Origin: Acanthaster planci
Taxonomy: Eukaryota; Echinodermata; Asteroidea; Valvatida; Acanthasteridae
Direction: 5' to 3'
Length of the DNA stretch: 64,000 nucleotides
Assembly: GCF_001949145.1 (NCBI RefSeq)
Contig: NW_019091414.1
Coordinates: 268,361-332,360, forward strand
Shown here piece by piece: positions 13,601 through 24,130 of this stretch. A program made the translations under genes and the position numbers. The notes beneath the pieces were generated by a model, which saw only the letters and a list, made by a program, of their open reading frames with translations, ran no database searches and was not told the DNA's origin. The stretch's first letter is position 1. Each line of letters starts with the position of its first letter.

Positions 13601-16600
13601 ACTATAATTTTAACATATGAATTTCCGCATATTTAAAATTATGCAGATGTGTTTTCTTGTTATATATATGCTTGTTTTATGTGTTGATGCATGTTTTAAA
13701 AGAAATCTTCCCAGCACGGCCCATCCCCTTTAATTCTCGCTTTGAACCTCAAACCAATTCATTTCGCACCTGACTGCTGTCAAATAGCTCATTATGCATA
13801 CTTTATCACCCTAAAACTAATGCAGGCAAATGCACATTCCAATATTTAGGGACCTCGGGTCGGGACAAGTTGACTATATACCTCTCGTAGACAGGTTGAG
13901 TCCCTCTCTAGATTCAAGTCTCCTTTAATTGACTTTTATTTAACATTTAACCTTAACATTATCTTTTATCTTAATTTAATCATTGTCACAAATTTTTAAG
14001 TTGTAGATTATATTAATCTAACCTTGTTTAACTCCATTTGATTTTAGTTAAAGTTTATACATTATATATATATTTCTCTTACTTTTACATTTTACTTCAT
14101 TTTCCATTAACTGTATGTTATGTGTTGATTGTTAATTTTAACATCGTTAACTGAAGTTTTGTTCAAAATTAATTTAATTGTCACTCTTTTCTCGTTCATT
14201 AAGTATATGTTTTATGTTTATTTTATTATTCTAAGTACATGTACTACCTGTTAATTCTATAATCTTTGCTATTTTATCTAAATTTATATAGAAATCCTGT
14301 TTTGTTCAACTGCTATTGAGTTTCTGTTTATCTTTCTCTTTTATTAATTAATCTTTTTTAAATTGTTTTAAATTCATTTGTATTGATTTTTCTAAGTTCT
14401 ATTAGGGCCCTTTACCACTTGCTGCTGGGTGCTTTTAAAAATGCAGCACACACATACGGGCCATTTTCAAGATTTTCAGTTTTCAAAAATCTTTAAAAAT
14501 TCATAATTTCATCTTATGGATGTTTACACCCACGCGAATGACTGTTTGGTGGCTACTCTAAGCTGACAGGCAACCTTCATAGACTCCTGAGTATTTCAGC
14601 CAGGCCTGCTGACCTGTAAAGAGAGCCCAGAATTTGTGAGGTGTTGCGCAATTTCCTTGTTCCCAGTGAACGCAAGTGGTGTCTTTTCAAATGCGGCTGG
14701 ATTAGCATTAGCTAATTAGCTGGATTAGCTCATCAATGGAGCACTTTTGTCCGCGGTGCTAATCCGGGGCCACGCTATGCCCAAAACAGTGGTATACTGT
14801 TTAAAAACAGTGACAAATTACCTTCGAAAATGCAAGCCGAAAAATGGTGGCAATACCCAGCAGCAGGTCTTTTATTTGAAGTATCGTCTTTCGTTACACG
14901 GACCAGCTTTTTTGTCCCATTCCAGCTCTGCGTATAAACTTATGGTGCCCGAAACGGGGTTCCCTGGCAGCAAGTGGCTAATAATAGCAGTTTTTAACTG
15001 ACAAGGCCGCTACCCTGTCAAAATGATACAGAATTATAGTAGAGATCCACCAGATATTCTCTCTTACCCTCTGGCCTTCGTCCTCCAAACAAAATAGCAT
15101 CAATGGGCACGCCCTCTGGATCCTCCCAAGCTGGGTCAAGGGTTGGGCACTGTGCTGCTGGAGCACAGAATCGTGCATTGGGATGGGCCGCTGGTTCTCC
15201 ACCTTCTTTGGTCCAGTTTTCCTTATTCTTCCAGGTGGTGATAGACACATCCTAAACAGTAACAACATCATTAATTCAGTCGACACTTGTTGGGAAAGCA
15301 GGGTTTACAGTATTATTACTGAAATTAAAAACTACTACAATTTTTTTCAAATGCGATTAGGTGCTTGCAATGATACACAGTCCTATAATTTTGGAATCAC
15401 CCTATAAGATGCATAAAAAAGACCAAACCAGCGCTAAATTTGTAAGCCTGTGGTTTCAGATATGAACACGATCACTGGATACTCACAGGACACCAGGCAA
15501 CAAACTCTGTGAATCTATTATTTCAGTACATTTACTTCAAGACAGAATTAAACAATTCTATGTGAAAAAACTAATTTATAAGGTGATCACTCATACATGT
15601 TCACAAGTCTCTATGATAACTCATACATGAATCCAAGAATACAATGCATGTGCATCGAAGCAGGAGCTTTCATGTATGCACAGAGGTTCAGATTACACTG
15701 TAGATAACTGAATGTATCACAAAATTTGCAGGTTGTATTCATAAAGGCAGCCATTACCTTGGGTGTATAATCCTCCAAACCTTCCCAATAGAAATGGCCA
15801 TCACTTGTCTCTGCAACATTGGTAAAAATTGTGTTGCTCTGGAACGTGGTCATGGCTTTAGGGTTGGTCTTGTAAGAGGTCCCCGGTGCAACTCCAAAGT
15901 AACCGTTCTCTGGATTGATGGCACGTAGACGTCCTTCCTTGTCAAACTTCATCCAGGCGATGTCATCACCAACACAATCTGCCTTCCAGCCTGGTAAACT
16001 TGGTGTGATCATGGCAAGATTGGTCTTACCACAAGCACTAGGGAAAGCACCAGTGATATACTTCTGTTCTCCTTGAGGATTGGTCAGGCGAAGGATCTAA
16101 AAATGTCAAACTGAACTTAATCACTGTAAAATCTTACTGCATGAATTTCACTTTATTCCTAAGCAACATGGAATGGTTGAAACCCACCATATTGTACATC
16201 CAAAGATAAACGAACAAAATTAGGCTAAATATAGCAGGAAAACATCACCCAAAAAACAGAAGAAATCTCAAACTGTGCACACAAAGCTTTCAACGGTGTG
16301 CATTTATAATGGCAAACTGATAACTGGTAGAGTAGCATGCTGTCCAAGTGCAGCAAGACTGATGCAGTGGTTAAATCCTGTAGCACTGCCTCAAGCTGGA
16401 CAACAGGGGGAGTGATTTTCCTAGCAACAGAGGCTCCTTTGGTAGGAACTTCACTTTGCTGGTTCACAACAGACTATGAGATGCACACATTAGGTGTGTG
16501 TCGCTATCAACAAAACAAACACTCCTGACCAGCATGCACATAGCTCTTTTCAACCAATGAGCAGGTGCTTCTTGTCAAGTCAGATTACAAGAATCTACAG

Positions 16601-19600
16601 CCTTTGGGGTCGAGGCATTTCATACCTGCAATTGGGGTTAACACCACTTCTAGTGCATAGCTGTAGTTATGTGTATGAAGACAAAGGGCATGTTTAAGAC
16701 ATAGCCTAATGCAGCTGGCAAGTTCACTCACAATTTGCAACATATAACACACATCAAATGTTTCCTACTATGCACTGTATGGGCTAATCAATAATCAAGA
16801 TATATCCAGGTTAACAAAAGAATACTCAAGGACATACAACAGAACAATGTTAATTTGTTTTTGTCTTTGCATACACTCACCAGCATGTGTTCAGCCAACC
16901 ATCCTTCATCCCTGGCAATGCAAGATGCAATACGCAGAGCAAAACATTTCTTGCCAAGGAGCGAGTTACCACCATAGCCACTACCGAAGGAGATGATCTC
17001 CCTATTGGCGGGGATGTGTGAGATGATGGTCTTCTCTGGGTTACATGGCCAGTTGTTAATAGGTGGGGCTAATCAAATCAAATACAAACAAATTATGCAA
17101 AAGAGCTGTACATTCATCAGACGGAATCAGAATTTGAAGTTAGGGGATGAACAACACTAAGAGATATGATGGCAACATTTATACAATTCTGGCTTGGTTT
17201 GCCAAAGGTTTGCCTCTTTTTGTTAATATTCACACTGAATTCATTTTGTTGTTTAGGTTTCCAAATACACTGCACATGTACATGTATCTTGCCTGTAAGT
17301 TATAAAATAGCAAAGTTTGCTTTTTGATCATATTGCATCCTTCCTGCAGTAAAATACTGCAAGAAAATTAGGAACTTGGGTAATTCCCAATAAGTGATTC
17401 AACTCACTGAAAGCATATGGTGTTGGTTTTACCCAAGTCCCTCATAAGAAGACTTGACTCATGACAAAGGTTAACAACCCTTAAGTTCAAAACTGTCCAA
17501 AAATTACATACCTTGATTTATGGTGTAAAGATATTACTATTTCAATATTTCGGAAGTTAACAACTACTAAAAATTGCTGCATCACAGTGCAGTTTCTGTC
17601 TCTCTTGTGTTAATTTCTGAGGTAGTATTTAAATATCTAGTTGACTCAAGATAAATCTGACTCTACTTGACCACACACCAGGACTTGAGCTGGTGACTTG
17701 ACTCAAACCATCCCCTTAAAACAACTTGATTGGACTCAAGTCACAAACTTAAGTTTCATCCCAATGCTTTCCGACACCTGTGTAAACTGAATCAACTAGC
17801 CATGCTGAAGTTTAGATAGTTATGCAAAACAGAAATCTAACAATATTCTGAGGTTTGATTGTTATTCTACAGTAACTTACTTTTCATGGGAAGTGGCTGA
17901 CCAACTGAGTGAAGACACCTGACAAAGTCTCCCTCACCAAGTACATCTAGAGCTTTCTTGCCCATGCGAGTCATTATACGCATACAGACTACAACATAGG
18001 GAGAGTCTGTCAACTCGACACCAATCTTGGAGAGTGGGGATCCATAGGGTCCCATGCTGAATGGTGCCACATACAAGATACGACCTGTAGGAATGTACCA
18101 CAAAATACAGTGTTGAACAATCAACCAGTCTTACTGGATTCTACATGTACGTACCATAAATGTCCAAATCCTAGGTCACACATCAAGTCCTACAATTCTA
18201 GACCAGTACTGCTAAGCTAAAATTCCCTGCATGACAATTTCAATAAATACTTAATGAAAATGAGATCAGTTTAAGGAAGTATCACTCAAATAAATAAGAC
18301 AAGAAAGCTGAACTAAAGCTTATAAACAATCTCTGTCTATAAGCATAACTATACAGTCTCAGTGGCGAAATAAACAACAAGCCTCAAGCCCTGCAGCACC
18401 ATTTCAATCACACATTGACTATCAAATTTCTGTAGGAATAAACAGCGTCCACCAAGACTACAAGCCTCTTACACACTAGAACTACCATATAATGTACACA
18501 GAGCAGGTCACATACTTAACACTAACCCGACATAAAACTAAAAATTACTTAGTAGTAAAATGTAGCATACAGTGCTGTCACTTGTAAGAGGACATGACCT
18601 TGTTCTCTGAAGCCATAAAAACAATAGATAAGACAATGTGCCATACAGTGTTTTGGCACTATGAATGCATGACTTTATTTTTCTCTGTACAAGTAGCAAT
18701 GGAAGTGCCCTAGCCAGGGAAAAATTGTAGGGCTAGGTCCTTCAGGCTCAGACTACCATATGTAATATTTTGTAGTATTGAGTACTGCAAGCCGAATGAC
18801 ATGAATATGCCGGGGATGATTCATTTTATCAAGTCAAGGATCAAATGCTTTATACTCAGCGGAGGCTTGATCTTATGTGAGTGGCCATCCAGTTCACGAG
18901 AAAGGGCATGAAAACTCTTGTCAGGGTCTTGATTGAGGAAAATGATGCACAGTGCATGCATTGCAAGAGACCCCATCAGTAGTGCATGTATGTCGAATGC
19001 TGGCACACTGTAACCGTGCTTCTCCGTTATGCACATGAGCAGGCTTTCTACCCAGCTTACGCATGGTTATGTGCCGTTGGCCAAATCCATTGTTTCAGAC
19101 TGATGATACTAGAAATTCAAGCTATTTGGTTTTGAGGAATCCGAGTTTTTCGGAGCTATCCAATTGGAAGTGGCATAGGGTACGAGCATGGATTGGTCAG
19201 TGGAGGTAACCAGCAGCCAATCAGGCTGCCCAGCTCTTTCTTATTAGCAGGAGCATGTGGAAAATTTGTCAATTTGTCACAGCTTTGTCTTCAAACAAGT
19301 TGTTCAACCCGCCACCTCCCCCAAATCTCCACCAGTTTTTCATTGCTGCTTCAGGCTAGGTTAAGATCCACTTTGAACTGTTATCGCTAGCAGTTTGTAG
19401 CAGAAAAAAGGAAATTAACAACTTTCACAGAGCATAAATTTAATTCAGTAGGCTAACTTTTATCATTTGGTTTCTAGTAGTAATAACGTAGAAATGTATT
19501 GAGCTAACAATAGTGCCCTTCAGTAGCATGTTCCCCCTCGTTTTCCAACTTGGGGAATTTCCATTGTTTATTTGTTCAATTAAGAGCTGTAATTTTGGTC

Positions 19601-20819
19601 TTGGTACCCTTCGGTTTCGTTGGGGCCAATTTACAGTGCCCTTCGGTTTCGTTGGGGCCAATTTACAGTGCCCTTCGGTTTCGTTGGGGCCAATTTACGG
19701 TGCCCTTCGGTTTCATTGGGGCAAACTTGATAATGTGAAGGGACGGTGTGTTACATGTAGTCTTTGTGGCAGTCAGGTACAGTTAGCTCACCTGTATCGG
19801 GGTCAAGGCCCACATGTGCGGGTTCATGTCGTGGTTGTGACAGTATAGTGTCCTTGGTGTGGCCACAATGGTAATATGTTGAATGGATGCGGTAGTCCAT
19901 TATTTCATGTAAACTGTTACCTGTATGTCCTGTGTGTCTATAGCTGGTTTGCCCTGTGTTCGGTATCCGGCTCCTTGCCAAAACTTTAGGTCTCAGAAAT
20001 ATTCACAGGGTTTCTTATCATTTACCGTTCAAAAAAAATTAACTTCAGCTATAAGCTGTGGCAGAAAAGAGAAATATGTGTCCCGTCACATTCCTTGTCT
20101 GAGTATATTACGTGTATATACCTTACAGTTACAGTGACTGTTGTGGCTAGCAGATTACACAAAATCCCCCACAGAGTAACAGGCAATGCCTTCTACTGCC
20201 ACCAGTCGGCTCACCTTTCATACATCCAGGGAAGCGCTCTCCCAATGTCTTCTCTAGGTCTTCTGGTGATATCCATCGGCCAACTTTCCCCACCACACCT
20301 TCCTTAGGAATTGGGATAGTGTCTCGCTGCTTAGGAGTTGAAATCACTGTCTTGCTCTCCACACGGGCGACATCACCTGGATCGGTTCTAGCTAACCAGC
20401 TGTGAAAGGGAACAGACATGTCACAAGGCAGTCTTGATAAGGAAACCGGGGTGGTCCTTGTGTTCGAGGGTTTTGAGGATTTGGGGGCGAGGGGGTAGTT
20501 TGTTCTAATAACAGTCATTAAAACGGCACTTTTTATAGTTATAAGTTATGCTCTTTTAAAATATTTCTGATTAAAATCACTTATCACTTGAATAAGACAA
20601 GTATGTAACTCAAACTCACTTATTTTCATATTTAGTGAGTCTCTTAATGATCTTTTTGTCCTCCATCTCAGTCAAAAGTGACATGTTTTCTTCCCAGGAT
20701 CCATCACAAATGTAGATGCTATCCGGTTGGCAAAGCTGTGCTTTCTCAAGAACATAGTCCCTGACCTTCTTGGGAAGATCATCCAAACTACCCTTGATGA
20801 CTTTGGGAAAGTTTGCCAT
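10672..20819 (-). CDS. PCK1-like: phosphoenolpyruvate carboxykinase [GTP], predicted cytosolic form, 8 coding exons
   Basis: Coding exons in transcript order are 20819-20620, 20399-20215, 18084-17881, 17068-16881, 16096-15758, 15251-15068, 11679-11584 and 11129-10672. All junctions are GT-AG (1854 nt, 617 residues); rat cytosolic PEPCK has 622. It catalyses oxaloacetate + GTP to phosphoenolpyruvate + CO2 + GDP. Landmarks are ARVESKTV (Arg79, equivalent to rat Arg87), [10 protein letters not shown] (Lys237 metal ligand), WLAEHML (His257 ligand), [11 protein letters not shown]-loop (Cys281, Lys283), [10 protein letters not shown] (Asp304 ligand), FGGRRPEG and HVNWFR. The start [15 protein letters not shown] aligns with the family N-terminus and has no basic leader, so cytosolic location is inferred. 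The usual Asn-Cys-Trp at the first coding junction reads Asn-Asn-Trp. The upstream AG next to the ATG looks like a splice acceptor, so a non-coding 5' exon is likely. Confidence 0.95.
11850..12330 (+). pseudogene. LINE reverse transcriptase C-terminal remnant
   Basis: Conceptual translation on the plus strand gives the typical thumb region that follows the reverse transcriptase of Jockey/CR1-type non-LTR elements. Visible blocks are [49 protein letters not shown] and further on PRYLTGDGP. Stops and frameshifts break it. It lies inside the PEPCK intron between 15068 and 11679, antisense to the host gene. Confidence 0.75.
12650..12790 (+). pseudogene. possible THAP-type zinc finger relic
   Basis: An ATG opens [23 protein letters not shown] one-frame shift then continues [19 protein letters not shown]. 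The Cys-X4/5-Cys start, the S-F-x-RFP block and the position of the ATG resemble the N-terminus of THAP (C2CH) domains. The second half of the zinc site is not seen. It sits in a PEPCK intron, antisense to it. This could be chance similarity. Confidence 0.3.
13173..13398 (-). pseudogene. acidic coding-like remnant, unknown family
   Basis: On the minus strand an ATG gives [11 protein letters not shown]. After a frameshift the sequence reads [21 protein letters not shown], then ILPCQFKPE and TQEEILQLE before a stop. Serine/acidic N-termini ending in an LPYxFEPE-like block occur in several uncharacterised invertebrate transposon-associated proteins. I infer a relic and cannot name it. Confidence 0.25.
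14413..14980 (-). mobile_element. MITE family A, copy 3 (inverted)
   Basis: Reverse orientation copy of the element seen at 5972-6532 and 7904-8508. The ends are TACCACTTGCTGCTGGGT and CCTGGCAGCAAGTGGCTA. Shared body blocks include GGTGGCTACTCTAA and CCTGAGTATTTCAGCCAGG. It lies in a PEPCK intron. The preceding 13915-14405 is very AT-rich with no gene. Confidence 0.7.
19605..19728. repeat. 32 bp minisatellite, about 4 copies
   Basis: Four near-identical copies of a 32 bp unit with the core CCCTTCGGTTTCGTTGGGGC followed by CAATTTACAG. The middle copies are almost perfect, so expansion is recent. Because 32 is not a multiple of three, each forward frame reads a different repeat peptide; I see no coding role. 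It lies in the long second intron of the PEPCK gene. Confidence 0.9.
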
Positions 20820-21686
20820 TCTGCCAGAACAAGGATCAAGAATACGAACAAAATTTTTAATTAACACAGTAATTAATTGTGTTGACCTGAAGGGATAAAT
20901 AACAATTACACACTATTTTAAATGTTTCACAGTACATACAAAAGAAAGAAGTGATTAACTGGGATGGGGTCCCACAGAAACAAACGTTTTAAGAAGTAGG
21001 GTCCCCAATTAATGTCATTAATTCATGACATTTCAAGCACACCCACATCTCTGACCATCAGATTCACTGGGACTCCACCCAGGCAACTCATCACTCCCAT
21101 CAAGACCTGGCTATCCAGAAAAATCTGTGAAGCTTTCAAGATATTTCAGTATGATACAATTCCGGAAGATGTTGGATTCCAGCTCAGCGACATCTGGCAC
21201 TCAATACTCAAGACAAAGACCACCCCCCCCCGGCATAAGGGTCTGCTACACGTGAAGCCTAACCCCCCTTCCCCCAGCAACATTTCCCTACTCCCCCATA
21301 CCTGAGCCATCTTCCTTGGTGTTAGGGTCTCCTCTACCAGCAAAAGCCAGCCTACCCATCCTCCCCCCACCTCCCATCCTTCTCACACTCCAGGGCACAT
21401 GTGCATCAAGGTCCCAGCTATTCCTTCACCTGTTCACTAGGTTCCTCTGCATGCTACACATCACTGACCTTGTCTGCATTCATCATGGACAAATAACAAC
21501 ACAATCCACCCATGTTTTATTCCTCCATGATCCACCACAGTCCGAACTCTTCATAAAGTCTGGTAGCTGGGACTAAGTTGTATACGCCATAACGAACTTG
21601 ATATAGGCCTACCGTATGTACATGTACCATCATGATAAAAACAGACCACGCATCCCCAATGACTGCAGTCACGGGCCCCTACATAC

Positions 21687-21735
21687 CTGGGATGGGTGCC
21701 GGCTGGCCTTGTCCAGGTGGACTCCCTGACTGCAT
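21687..21735 (-). other. candidate 5' exon of the cytosolic-type PEPCK
   Basis: On the minus strand an ATG opens MQSGSPPGQGQPAPIP and runs into a strong splice donor (CCAG|gtatgt, donor at 21686). Joining it to the obvious acceptor in front of the MANF start is out of frame, ending at a stop within the next exon. It would therefore be a 5' UTR exon with an upstream ATG. Use of a weaker internal acceptor (after CCCAAAG) would give an in-frame protein beginning MQSGSPPGQGQPAPIPVIKG. Both readings are inference. Confidence 0.4.
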
Positions 21736-24130
21736 CGTAGTACTAGTGCGCGAGTATACGCGTATCAATCAATGATGTAATTTCATTTAATGAATGAAGA
21801 CCGCAGCGCAGGTGCCGACCCTGGATGTTGTTTCGAAGTGCCTTACCCTCGCCTGTGAGAACACCCCCGTCAAACGAGTACATCACTTTTGAAAAGCGAC
21901 TCGAAACTCACCTTAGGACGTTTGCAGACGTCTACTGCCACAAACAAATCCCTGAAACGAAGAGAATCCTACCGAAACAACAGCAACCCTGATGCTGTCT
22001 GGCAAATACTGAAGATTCACCTAAAATGCGCGAAAATCATTCGACATCCAAAACTGCACGTACTAGGGCAGACGTTGCTTGGCTTTGATTGGCTAGCGAA
22101 GCACAATGAATAATAATTGCCACCCACCAAGTGCACGTAGTCCTCGTACTGTGTGTGCATTGGAAGTTTCTGGGAATGTCTGGAGTGAACGTCGGCTTAT
22201 TTACAATATGGTTTGGGAATAAATAAATTTTGTGAACTAAACACCTTTTTCAGATCTTTACATGATATCTCGGGGGTCCTTTGGATACTCTTTCAGATGT
22301 CACTTTTCGAATACAAGGACTAAAAAAACGGTCTTATGTTTCTTCCAAACCTTTTTGAATATGAGCAAAGTAAATAAGGGCTCATAAAAATTGGTATGAT
22401 TTTGCCTAATTCAAATGATGCTTAATTAGACAATTTACACATACGTAGATCAATCCTTATTTCATCTATTGCGCATGATAGATTGAATAGCCTTGAAGAG
22501 GACAAGGAACCCCAGTCATATACCAGTCAACCCATTGTTTACTAGACCTCCATTCACACTCAGACTGTCCGCTTCAGACGTCAGTCCCAAAGTAAGTCAG
22601 CGAGTAAATTGTGTATTAACAGTTGAGTTGATTATCCCTATCAGCTTAATTATTTATGGATGATTAATTATGTTGTTATTAATAGTTATATTATTACGAC
22701 TTATTGATTTATCCGTCCGATCCAGAATGCGACTAGCACTAGTGGTGCCAAAATACCTGGCATATTAAACCATGGGCATGGGGCTATTCTCCGGTAACTT
22801 CTGTACATTATTGAATAGCACCAAGGGTAAATTTGCCCCTTTGCCGCGTGTTAAAAATCCATCATTACGTCATGCCGATCGTGAGAATATCGTAACCCTG
22901 CCACGGAGCTATATAAAACTGACATACATGCACTGTGTACAGTACATGCTAACATTTTCTCAGTGTTTTCGATTACGGAGTGCACATCACGTCAGCTGTC
23001 ATCATTTTACCCCGGTGCCCAGTTTGTTATTCCGTTTGGTACTGCTAACTTGTTACTGCAACAGCGCAGCCTTGGCGTGAATCAGCTGTGATCTTGTACG
23101 TTGTGTGCGTGCCAAACGAAAGGTCAATCATGACTGGCATTCATAATACACAGGGGGTCAAAAGGAGGCGTGTCAGACCAATCGCGAAGCTGATTGGACA
23201 TTGTATACAATATACACTTGTACAGTACGATGTAAACAAGTACGCTACACATGTACAAGTACGTTATGCAAATAAATGGCCTCACCTTCCTTGTCTGCAT
23301 ACCCAGCTCACAGGTCACGAACAAGTCTTGAAAGAAGTGGTAATGAATATTTGAAAAATTTCAGTTTCTCAACTTTTTTGTTAAAGTCAAAACTTTTATA
23401 TTTTAAGTCTTTTCTGCGCTTAATGGTCGCTTTTCTTCAAACCTCAGCATGTTTCCGAGATCTGCCCCGGGACCCCAGCGAGCCTGTGGCATTTAACACC
23501 CCTTCCTCCGCCCGCATTTCCTGAGAACTACAGACCCGCACTCGATGATTATCAAGTTTCAACAGAGACACCTGTTTTTTCTTATTGTAAAAATGTTTTA
23601 GCAGTCATCAAAGAAACATTACTTCAGTGCAGTCCTTCAAAAAATCTTTGTCATATTTTTCCTCATTCAAGTCACGTGTACTTCATACTTTGGACAAGTG
23701 GTGTCACTCTACCCAGGTCTTCTTGTTACAGCTATTTCTAGACACAAAGTCGCTTGAATTTCAATTTTGGATATTATGCTGTCAGTGATTCTTTCTTTAA
23801 AGATTCATCGAAGTGGAAGTACATGACAGTAAAGCCAACCAGCAACCTCTTCCAAGAAATTTGAGGTTGACAGTTTAAGCAGAAAATCCCTAAACTGAAT
23901 AATGTCTTCTTAGAATGAAATCGCAACAGCGCCTGCAGTTGTCCGACAAAGCACAGACAATATTGTTTAAAGAAGTGTACTTTTCAGTACAATTAAATTT
24001 ACGGTTTGTCAGATAGTTTTACACATCATATAAAAGGAGCAGAAAGCGGTACAAAATGTGTTTGTGAAGGGAAAAAAAATCAGTGGGACCCTACGATAAA
24101 CGTGACAGTAAAATGACAGAATGTCCAAGA
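21736..24130. other. intergenic region between the two PEPCK genes
   Basis: No gene is supported. A TATA-like CTATATAAAA lies at about 22909-22918 on the plus strand, but no exon or conserved frame follows it. A C-rich tract and ACATGT-rich patches flank the region. Confidence 0.4.

Noticed and set aside
18821-19036. Minus-strand frame with [20 protein letters not shown] in a PEPCK intron
   Set aside because: It is about 70 codons, in no recognised family and without splice support; possibly transposon-derived, but not claimable.
20821-20867. Extension of the PEPCK frame upstream of MANF to give a leader-like LIKNFVRILDPCSGR
   Set aside because: The frame opens with GTG, not ATG, and the segment ends in a good polypyrimidine-AG acceptor directly before the MANF ATG, so it is most likely intron.
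21914-21953. Short minus-strand block between a good acceptor (TTTCAG) and donor (GTGAGT)
   Set aside because: It could be another 5' UTR exon of PEPCK, but two splice-like sites 40 bp apart occur by chance and no coding or conservation support is visible.
22909-22918. TATA box (CTATATAAAA) on the plus strand
   Set aside because: No exon, conserved frame or recognisable gene follows, so I do not call a promoter.
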